Part shown: piece by piece, positions 41,481 through 48,186 of the stretch
How positions within the stretch are numbered: the stretch's first letter is position 1
Layout: every line of letters begins with the position of its first letter
NCBI RefSeq assembly: GCF_002933295.1
Contig: NZ_PSSW01000011.1
Location: forward strand, 1 to 64,000
Direction of reading: 5' to 3'
From: Marinobacter flavimaris
GTDB lineage: Bacteria; Pseudomonadota; Gammaproteobacteria; Pseudomonadales; Oleiphilaceae
DNA: 64,000 nucleotides
Notes under the pieces: generated by a model
What the model was told of the DNA's origin: nothing
Database searches by the model: none
Seen by the model: the letters and a program-made list of their open reading frames with translations, nothing else
Made by a program: the position numbers and the translations under genes

Positions 41481-41662
41481 GCGCGCCGCTTCATTTTTTA
41501 CCCTGTCATTTCTTGATCGTGGATCGGAAAGCACCATGCAGGGTGCCGGGCAGCCAGCTCCGGTGAATGAGTTCATTTTACGGATTTGAGACGGCATGTG
41601 CTGGGATTCTCCCTGCGATAGACCTTCTCAGGTCATTGAGTGCATGCCGCAGGAATATTTTT

Positions 41663-43474
41663 GTGATTGAAAAACTTCGTAATATCGCCATCATCGCCCA
41701 CGTTGACCATGGTAAGACTACCCTCGTAGACCAGCTCTTGCGCCAATCCGGCACCCTGGATCGGAAGGAGCTCGATAGCGAGCGGGTCATGGATTCCAAC
41801 GATCAGGAAAAAGAACGGGGCATTACCATTCTGGCCAAGAACACGGCCCTGAAATGGAACGACTACGATATCAATATTGTGGACACCCCGGGCCACGCTG
41901 ATTTCGGCGGTGAGGTTGAGCGAGTCATGAGCATGGTCGATTGCGTGCTGCTGGTGGTTGATTCCATTGACGGCCCCATGCCTCAGACCCGGTTTGTTAC
42001 CCAGAAGGCATTTGCCGCGGGCCTGCGCCCGATCGTCGTGGTTAACAAGATTGACCGTCCCGGCGCTCGTCCAGACTGGGTCGTGGACCAGGTATTCGAC
42101 CTGTTTGACAACCTGGGAGCCACTGATGAGCAGCTGGACTTCCCGATTGTGTTTGCCAGCGCTCTGAACGGCATTGCCGGGATGGATCACGAAAACCTGG
42201 ATGACAACATGGATGCCGTGTTCCAGGCGATTGTTGACCACGTGCCGGCGCCGAACGTGGATCCGGATGGCCCGTTCCAGATGCAGATCTCCCAGCTGGA
42301 CTACAACAGCTTCCTCGGTGTGATCGGTATTGGTCGTATCATGCGCGGTAAGGTCAAGACCAATTCGCCGGTAACCGCCATTGGCGCCAACGGCAAGAAG
42401 CGTAACGGCCGTATCCTCAAGATCATGGGACATTCCGGTCTTCAGCGTGTTGAAGTCGAAGAAGCTCAGGCTGGCGACATCGTCTGTGTCAGTGGCATGG
42501 ACGAGCTGTTTATCTCTGACACTCTTTGTGATCAGGCCAACGTTGAAGCTCTGCCGGCACTGACGGTGGATGAGCCGACCGTGTCCATGACCTTCCAGGT
42601 CAACGATTCGCCTTTTGCCGGCAAGGAAGGCAAGTACGTCACCAGCCGGAACATCAAGGAGCGCCTTGAAAAGGAGCTGCTGCACAATGTGGCGCTGCGT
42701 GTTGAAGAGGGCGACTCCGCGGACAAGTTCAAGGTATCCGGTCGTGGCGAGTTGCATCTGTCTGTACTGATTGAAAACATGCGTCGCGAGAACTTTGAGC
42801 TGGCGGTTGGTCGTCCGGAAGTTGTTATCCGCGAAGTTGACGGCGTGAAGCAGGAGCCTTACGAGAACGTCATTGTTGATATCGAGGAGCAGCATCAGGG
42901 TGCCGTCATGGAGCAAATGGGGCTGCGTAAAGGCGACCTGACCAATATGGTTCCGGATGGCAAGGGCCGGATGCGTTTGGACTATACCATTCCAGCCCGG
43001 GGCCTGATTGGTTTCCGGAACACCTTCCTTACCATGACTTCAGGCACTGGCATTCTGACTTCGACTTTCAGCCACTACGGCCCGATCAAAGTTGGCGATG
43101 TAACCAGTCGCCAGAACGGTGTCATCGTTTCTATGGCTACGGGTACCGCTTTTACCTACTCTCTGGAAACCCTGCAGAGCCGTGGCAAGCTGTTCCTGGA
43201 TCCGGGGCAGGAAATTTATGAAGGGCAGTTGTGTGGTATTCACAGCCGGGACAACGACCTGGTGGTCAACCCCACCAAGGCCAAAAAGCTCGACAACATG
43301 CGGGCCTCTGGCAAGGATGAAGTCATTGGTCTCGTGCCGCCGATCAAGTTCACCCTTGAGCAGGCGCTTGAGTTTATTGATGACGACGAGCTGGTTGAGG
43401 TAACGCCGAAGTCCATCCGGCTGCGCAAGAAACTTCTGACCGAAAACGAGCGCAAGCGCGCCAACAAGAAGTAA
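41663..43474 (+). CDS. typA: Ribosome-associated GTPase TypA/BipA
   Basis: 603 residues from GTG 41663 (VIEKLRNIAIIAHVDHGKTT), 9 nt after AGGA; an open frame extends to 41567 but adds a non-family N-terminus. G motifs: AHVDHGKTT (G1), DTPGHADFGGEVERV (G3), NKIDRPGA (G4). EF-G-like domains III and V and a BipA-specific C-terminal domain follow. It assists 50S assembly and stress or cold adaptation. Divergent from glnA, as in E. coli. Confidence 0.96.
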   Translation: MIEKLRNIAIIAHVDHGKTTLVDQLLRQSGTLDRKELDSERVMDSNDQEKERGITILAKNTALKWNDYDINIVDTPGHADFGGEVERVMSMVDCVLLVVDSIDGPMPQTRFVTQKAFAAGLRPIVVVNKIDRPGARPDWVVDQVFDLFDNLGATDEQLDFPIVFASALNGIAGMDHENLDDNMDAVFQAIVDHVPAPNVDPDGPFQMQISQLDYNSFLGVIGIGRIMRGKVKTNSPVTAIGANGKKRNGRILKIMGHSGLQRVEVEEAQAGDIVCVSGMDELFISDTLCDQANVEALPALTVDEPTVSMTFQVNDSPFAGKEGKYVTSRNIKERLEKELLHNVALRVEEGDSADKFKVSGRGELHLSVLIENMRRENFELAVGRPEVVIREVDGVKQEPYENVIVDIEEQHQGAVMEQMGLRKGDLTNMVPDGKGRMRLDYTIPARGLIGFRNTFLTMTSGTGILTSTFSHYGPIKVGDVTSRQNGVIVSMATGTAFTYSLETLQSRGKLFLDPGQEIYEGQLCGIHSRDNDLVVNPTKAKKLDNMRASGKDEVIGLVPPIKFTLEQALEFIDDDELVEVTPKSIRLRKKLLTENERKRANKK

Positions 43475-43503
43475 CCGCCCGGCTCTTATCGAGCATGGGT
43501 AAC

Positions 43504-43541
43504 AAGGGCTGGATGAATCTTTCATCTGGCCCTTTTTTTAT
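43504..43541 (+). terminator. Terminator after typA
   Basis: The 14-nt arm 43504–43517 (AAGGGCTGGATGAA) pairs along its length with TTCATCTGGCCCTT (43521–43534), with two G·T pairs and a 3-nt loop, followed by a run of T. Confidence 0.92.
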
Positions 43542-43586
43542 GGTGTTAAGCTAAACTCCGGTTAAATCCTTCACGCGGAGCGTTTC

Positions 43587-44549
43587 ATGCTCACCCTCTA
43601 CCCGGAAATCAAGCCCAATGCCCAGCATCGCATAGCCGTTGATCCTCCCCATGAACTCTACGTTGAGGAAAGCGGGAACCCGGACGGGATACCTGTCCTG
43701 GTGGTCCACGGCGGCCCCGGTGGCGGCTGTGAAGACTACCATCGGCGCTTTTTCGACGCTGAGAGATTCCGGATCATTCTGATGGATCAGCGCGGCGCCG
43801 GGCGGTCCAGCCCCCTGGCAGAGCTCGAAGGCAACAGCACGGACAAGCTGGTTGAAGACATGGAAGTGGTACGTTCGTTTCTCGGTATCGACAAGTGGCT
43901 TCTATTTGGTGGCAGTTGGGGGGCGACTCTCAGCCTGGTATACGCCGAGGCCCATCCGGAAAGGGTGTCGGGACTGGTTCTTCGTGGGATTTTTCTCTGT
44001 CGGCCGCGGGATATTCACTGGTTTTATCAGGAGGGGGCGAGCCGGGTGTTCCCGGATTACTGGTCTGACTTCGAGGCGCAGATTCCGGAAGCCGACCGGG
44101 CTGACATGGTTTCGGCCTACTATCGCAAGCTGACCAGTTCCAACGAGCTGGAGCAGATCCAGGCGGCCAAGGCCTGGTCGGTCTGGGAGGGCAGGTGTGC
44201 GACGCTGCACCCGAACCCGAGGGTCGTTGAGCACTTTGGCCATCCTCATGTGGCCATCGCCCTGGCCCGCATTGAATGCCACTATTTCATGAATTCGGCC
44301 TTTCTCGAGCCGGACCAGATCATTCGCGATGCAGGCCGCCTGGCGGACATTCCCGGAATAATCGTCCACGGCAGATACGATATGGTCTGCCCTCTGGAGA
44401 ATGCGCTGGCACTCAGCAAGGCCTGGCCGGAAGCGGAATTCCAGATCATTCGCGACGCCGGCCACTCGGCTTCCGAGCCGGCGATTGTTGATGCCCTCAT
44501 TCGCGGTGTTGAGTCCGTTGTCGCGAAAACTGAAAAAAGTGCTGGCTGA
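43587..44549 (+). CDS. pip: Prolyl aminopeptidase (alpha/beta hydrolase, S33)
   Basis: 320 residues. Oxyanion motif VVHGGPGGGCEDYHRRFFD (about 33–51), nucleophile in LLFGGSWGATLSLVYA (Ser near 113), catalytic Asp in HGRYDMVCP and His in DAGHSASEP near the C-terminus. It removes N-terminal proline from peptides in the cytoplasm. The ATG follows GCGGAGC. It stands between the typA terminator and dtd and shares the strand of both. Confidence 0.93.
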   Translation: MLTLYPEIKPNAQHRIAVDPPHELYVEESGNPDGIPVLVVHGGPGGGCEDYHRRFFDAERFRIILMDQRGAGRSSPLAELEGNSTDKLVEDMEVVRSFLGIDKWLLFGGSWGATLSLVYAEAHPERVSGLVLRGIFLCRPRDIHWFYQEGASRVFPDYWSDFEAQIPEADRADMVSAYYRKLTSSNELEQIQAAKAWSVWEGRCATLHPNPRVVEHFGHPHVAIALARIECHYFMNSAFLEPDQIIRDAGRLADIPGIIVHGRYDMVCPLENALALSKAWPEAEFQIIRDAGHSASEPAIVDALIRGVESVVAKTEKSAG

Positions 44550-44641
44550 ATCCCGTTTTCAGGGTTGCGGCCCGTAATGGCCACGGATACACTCTTGCCC
44601 GATCTTAATGTTCGCCTGTTCAAACGTCCTCAAGGCAGTGA

Positions 44642-45088
44642 ATGAAAGGATTGATCCAGCGAGTGTCGCAAGCCAGTGTTACCGTGGACGGTGAGCAGAT
44701 AGCCTCGATCGACACAGGCCTTTTGCTGTTGCTGGGTGTGGAAAAGGGAGATAGCGAGCACGAGGCAAGGGAGCTTTGCCGAAAAATTCTCACTTATCGT
44801 GTGTTTCCCGATGAGACTGGCCGGATGAATCGTAGCCTGCTGGATATCGGTGGTTCCCTTCTTGTTGTTTCCCAGTTTACTTTGGCGGCGGATACGTCCT
44901 CCGGAACCAGGCCGGGCTTCTCTCTTGCAGCGGGGCCGGATGCCGCCAACACGCTGTATGAACGGTTTGTGGTAGAAGCACGTTCCGGTTTGGGGCCGGA
45001 AAAGGTGGGTGAGGGCAGATTTGGCGCAGATATGAAGGTCGGGTTGGTGAATGACGGGCCCGTCACGTTCATGCTCGAGACTCGATAA
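44642..45088 (+). CDS. dtd: D-aminoacyl-tRNA deacylase
   Basis: 148 residues, close to E. coli (145). The two active-site motifs are present: SQFTLAADTSSGTRPGF and NDGPVTFML. It hydrolyses D-aminoacyl-tRNA and mischarged glycyl-tRNA, a proofreading step. The 92-nt gap after pip has no clear terminator, so they may be cotranscribed, as in several gammaproteobacteria. Confidence 0.95.
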   Translation: MKGLIQRVSQASVTVDGEQIASIDTGLLLLLGVEKGDSEHEARELCRKILTYRVFPDETGRMNRSLLDIGGSLLVVSQFTLAADTSSGTRPGFSLAAGPDAANTLYERFVVEARSGLGPEKVGEGRFGADMKVGLVNDGPVTFMLETR

Positions 45089-45586
45089 CAGAGTGTATAA
45101 GTATTTGCGCTATTGTAGTGCGCGGGTGGTCATGCCGGCCTTTAATGGTGCGGAAATGTCCTCGGAGTCGTTGCGATCCAAGGGTTTTTTCAGTCTAAGT
45201 TTTGTTGATAAGGGGTTTGTTAAAATCTGGCCTCGGATTTGATATGCAACTGTAACGCAGCTCACGAGCACAAAATTGCATAAATGATTGCGTTTCTGGT
45301 GCCAAAAGAGCTAAAAACGCACTGCAGTTAATTTGCAAAATGAGAATGATTGTATTAAAGCATTTTCATCATCCAGAACTTTAAGAAAGTTCGATAAGTG
45401 ATTGAGCTGTATAGATCTGGAATCTGCAAGATTTATTCGAAAAAGAAGAAAAGTTACTCCTTTGTCATAAAACTGACATAGGGTGATGCAGAATCGGCCT
45501 CATCCAGCCTGACTGGTGAAGCCTTACAAAATCGGGATAAGAACCCGTCGCTAAAACCTGAGTTAACTCAAAAAGGAAGGCGCAAC
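45089..45586. other. 498-base AT-rich region before the porin pseudogene
   Basis: No gene is supported. The stretch is clearly richer in A+T than its neighbours. It contains a Pho box (45462–45479) and, further upstream, a weaker Fur-box-like sequence around 45339–45354. The small open frame at 45051–45242 overlaps the end of dtd and resembles nothing known. Confidence 0.7.
45462..45479 (+). promoter_or_regulatory. Pho box upstream of the porin pseudogene
   Basis: TTGTCATAAAACTGACAT is a 7-4-7 direct repeat matching the PhoB consensus CTGTCAT-A/T4-CTGTCAT at 16 of 18 positions. A -10-like CAGAAT (45489–45494) follows at 9 nt, the expected geometry of a PhoB-activated promoter. It indicates that the ancestral porin was induced by phosphate starvation. 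Confidence 0.75.
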
Positions 45587-46004
45587 ATGAAAAAAACGCT
45601 CCTCGCATCTGCTATCGCAGTCGCAACGTTCTCTGGCTCCGCGCTGGCCCAGGAAACCATGTCTGCTTCCGAGCTGGCAGCCAAAATGGATTCCATGCCG
45701 ACCGTGTAAGGTAACATCCAGTACGTTCTGTACCATGACAGCGTCAAAGGCGGAAGCTCTGAAGTTGAGCACGCTGACAACGGTTCCACCATCGGTGTTT
45801 AGCACGACCACGAATTCGCCCCTGGCTGACGACGCCAACGACACTGAAACTTCTACCGTAACCTTCCAGGCTCTGCACAACCTGTCTGACCACATGTATG
45901 TGTACTTCGAAGGCTACCTCGGTGGCGGTGACGACGGTGTATACGGCGTTGCTGACGAAAGCGAGCGTTCTATCGCTTCCGTTGGTGGTGTTTACTACTT
46001 CTGA
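45587..46004 (+). pseudogene. Degraded outer-membrane porin (internal deletion, two early stops)
   Basis: The 5' end encodes a clean signal peptide (MKKTLLASAIAVATFSGSAL, then AQE) and a porin N-terminus (TV-stop-GNIQYVLYHDSVKGG). Stops interrupt it at 45707–45709 (a Tyr codon may have become TAA), 45800–45802 and 45827–45829. The 3' end, shifted by one base, encodes a porin C-terminus, ALHNLSDHMYVYFEGYLGGG, ending in the beta-signal VGGVYYF. A full porin would be over 300 residues, so the middle is deleted between about 45825 and 45835. Promoter, ribosome binding site and terminator are intact. Confidence 0.88.
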
Positions 46005-46032
46005 TCAGCCAATCGGCTAATCCTGTAGTATG

Positions 46033-46064
46033 AAAACCGGCGACCTCAGGGTCGCCGGTTTTTT
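46033..46064 (+). terminator. Terminator after the porin pseudogene
   Basis: ACCGGCGACC (46036–46045) pairs with GGTCGCCGGT (46050–46059), the flanking A-run pairs with the T-run, and TTTTTT follows. It is well preserved although the gene it served is dead. Confidence 0.92.
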
Positions 46065-46097
46065 GCGTTTATGAATCCCGAAAAATAAGGCATTGGC

Positions 46098-46961
46098 ATG
46101 GCAACCGAACTGGAAATCAAGCTCAGTGTTTCTGAGGCCGCACAGGCACAGGCTTTAAAGTGGCTTTCCTCACTTCCTGAAGTCCGAGCTGGAAAAACCA
46201 AATCCCTGATCAATCACTATTTCGACACGCCCAATGCCGATCTGAATCGAGCCAAAGCTGCGCTGAGGGTTCGCAAAGCAGGTGATGACTATATCCAGAC
46301 CCTGAAAACCCGGGGCGAATTCGTTGATGGCGCCCACCGACGCGAGGAGTGGGAGTGGCCTGTATCCAGTCCTGAACTGGCTTTGTCGTTACTGGAAGAC
46401 ACACCGCTGAATGCCGGGTTGGACCTCAGCCGGCTCCAGATTGTGTTTGAAACCAACTTTCAGCGCCAGGTGCTCTGGCTGGAAGAAGGGCAGACTTCCA
46501 TTGAGATAGCAGTCGATTCCGGCACTGTGGCCGGCAATGATGCCAGGTGGCCGCTCCACGAGGTGGAGTTTGAGCTCAAGAGTGGGGACGACAGCAAGCT
46601 GGTGGCTTGGGCGCTCGAGCTGGCCAGGGAAGTGCCGGTTTTCCTGAATCTGGTCAGTAAGGCCGAGCAGGGCTATTTTCTGGCGGGCCTGTATCACCCG
46701 GAGCCGGCGCGTAAAAGCGAGGCGCTTTCCATTACCGAATTCCTTCAGGCCTTGAGTGTCTGTTGGTTGCTGGATCAGCCGTTTCCTGCACAGGAATACG
46801 ACCTGTCGCGCGTCGCAAATGCGGCTGGCGCCGCAGGGTGCGGTGAACTCTGGGAGTGTGTGATGTCTGATCTGGCCACGGGCGCTGCAATTCGTGATCT
46901 CGCTGAAGGCTCCACGACGTTGGGTGTCCTCCAGTTACAGCTTGCCACTGCCGGTCAGTAA
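46098..46961 (+). CDS. CYTH domain protein (inorganic triphosphatase type)
   Basis: 287 residues. The N-terminal ELEIKL is the ExExK motif of CYTH enzymes, followed by SLINHYFDTPNADLNRAKAA and LRVRKAGDDYIQTLKTRG, the charged tunnel strands. The E. coli relative YgiF hydrolyses inorganic triphosphate, is longer (about 430) with a CHAD domain, and is also near glnE; here the C-terminus is a short helical remnant. The stop overlaps the convergent channel gene by 7 bases. Confidence 0.85.
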   Translation: MATELEIKLSVSEAAQAQALKWLSSLPEVRAGKTKSLINHYFDTPNADLNRAKAALRVRKAGDDYIQTLKTRGEFVDGAHRREEWEWPVSSPELALSLLEDTPLNAGLDLSRLQIVFETNFQRQVLWLEEGQTSIEIAVDSGTVAGNDARWPLHEVEFELKSGDDSKLVAWALELAREVPVFLNLVSKAEQGYFLAGLYHPEPARKSEALSITEFLQALSVCWLLDQPFPAQEYDLSRVANAAGAAGCGELWECVMSDLATGAAIRDLAEGSTTLGVLQLQLATAGQ

Positions 46962-48106
46962 TCGCCGGTTTCCTGATCCGCGGAATGGGCGCGCCACTGC
47001 TTCAGGAATGCCCGGTACCGCTCCAGTGCTTCCTGCACCACAGAGACCTCCGGTGTTTCAGAAGATTTAACCAGTACTATCAGCCCCTTGCCTTCGATTT
47101 CTTCGTTGGTTGGCGGATGACAGATAACCTCGTCATCTTCATCAATGTAGGCGAGAGCGGTGCCAATGCCATGGCGTACCAGAGCGCTTACGATGTCGGC
47201 CCAATTCAGGTCGTCCAGCTGCAAGTCATAACGATGAGGGTGGTCATGCTCGTAGTTGAACATATCTTCCAGCACTTTCTCGGAACCGGGTGCAACCACA
47301 GAACGAACCATAATCTCCGGGTATGTTCTCACTGGGCGGAGCACAATGCGCACTCCGAGGGATTTGAAGCGCCCACGGTTCTGGTCGTTTACACACTCGA
47401 CAATGGTGCGATGGCCCAGATTGATTTCTGTGAGGCGGTGGGCAATATCGAACGTCAGGCTGTCTGAAAATGGGTCCGCTTCGTCTGCGGCCAGCACAAT
47501 GATATGCCTCGCGCTGCCTGCATGGACGGCCTTCAGCGCCTCTGGATCAAAGCCTGCTCCGTGGTGATGCACCACCCCGATGTCCGAGAGCTCGGTGGGT
47601 AGCCCCATTGGAAACTTCCGGGTCAGAATCATGATTGGAATGGTTTCGTACCCTGGAATCTCCCGAATCTGGGAAGCAAATCTCATAAAATACTGGTCGC
47701 CGCCGTGCTGGGGCGTGTTAATGATGATGATGTGGTTATTCATTTTATAGATCCACCTTCCCGACAAAATACGTTCCCGGCGGTAGAACCGGTATTCGAT
47801 ATAGTCGCTGACGATCAGTGTCAGCAGCGTAATTGAGGCGATAAACATCAGCACAATGGTGCTGAACCGCCCGATCATCGTCTGGGGTGCGTAATCGCCA
47901 TAGCCGACCGTTACCAGCGTGGTCATGGTCAGCCAGGCGGCTTCGAATAGTTCCAGGTCCTCGACCGCCCAGATGATCAGGACCTGCACCAATAGCAGTG
48001 TTCCCAGGATCGCAAAGAGGCGCTTCATCCGGCTCCGAATCATCCCGCCCATGGGCAGGTGAGTTTGCTGATGCTCCGGATTCAGTGGGCGGCGGTTTCG
48101 TTGCAT
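46955..48106 (-). CDS. Two-TM potassium channel with RCK-like domain
   Basis: 383 residues if started at 48106; later ATGs at 48052 and 48028 (the latter after GGAG) are possible. Two membrane helices flank a pore loop with the K+ selectivity filter TMTTLVTVGYGDYAP. A cytoplasmic TrkA-N-like region follows (NNHIIIINTPQHGGDQYFMR), but it lacks a clear GxGxxG nucleotide loop; a C-terminal RCK-C-like region is present (about 290–365). Probably a K+ channel involved in membrane potential or osmotic balance. It is inserted head-on between the CYTH gene and glnE. Confidence 0.85.
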   Translation of the reverse strand: MQRNRRPLNPEHQQTHLPMGGMIRSRMKRLFAILGTLLLVQVLIIWAVEDLELFEAAWLTMTTLVTVGYGDYAPQTMIGRFSTIVLMFIASITLLTLIVSDYIEYRFYRRERILSGRWIYKMNNHIIIINTPQHGGDQYFMRFASQIREIPGYETIPIMILTRKFPMGLPTELSDIGVVHHHGAGFDPEALKAVHAGSARHIIVLAADEADPFSDSLTFDIAHRLTEINLGHRTIVECVNDQNRGRFKSLGVRIVLRPVRTYPEIMVRSVVAPGSEKVLEDMFNYEHDHPHRYDLQLDDLNWADIVSALVRHGIGTALAYIDEDDEVICHPPTNEEIEGKGLIVLVKSSETPEVSVVQEALERYRAFLKQWRAHSADQETGDY

Positions 48107-48186
48107 CCGTGTCTGCGGCCTGTTCAGTTGCGGGTAAGTTCGTTATACAGTACCCGAAATATAACAGAGAGACAGGGGTTTGCATT

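Larger units (their letters stand above)
41103..41662. other. 560-base divergent regulatory region between glnA and typA
   Basis: No gene is supported here. The region contains the sigma-54 promoter and NtrC operators serving glnA and a candidate sigma-70 promoter for typA. Small open frames (for example 41215–41433 and 41285–41566) have no recognisable product and no good ribosome binding site. The typA leader of about 175 nt (41487–41662) includes no obvious hairpin terminator. Confidence 0.8.

Noticed and set aside
41633..42916. 427-codon open frame antisense to typA
   Set aside because: Complete overlap with typA, which has all G motifs; no independent signal.
45707..45829. Stop-codon readthrough or recoding in the porin gene
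   Set aside because: There are three stops plus a frame change and missing middle strands, which recoding cannot repair; decay is the simpler view.
45735..46004. Independent 89-residue gene in the porin remnant
   Set aside because: The last part is plainly a porin C-terminus; the first 30 codons are the porin's own DNA read in another frame, and no ribosome binding site precedes it.
47998..48186. N-terminal extension of GlnE
   Set aside because: It overlaps the 5' end of the divergent channel gene and includes the likely promoter; GlnE family length is reached from 48187.
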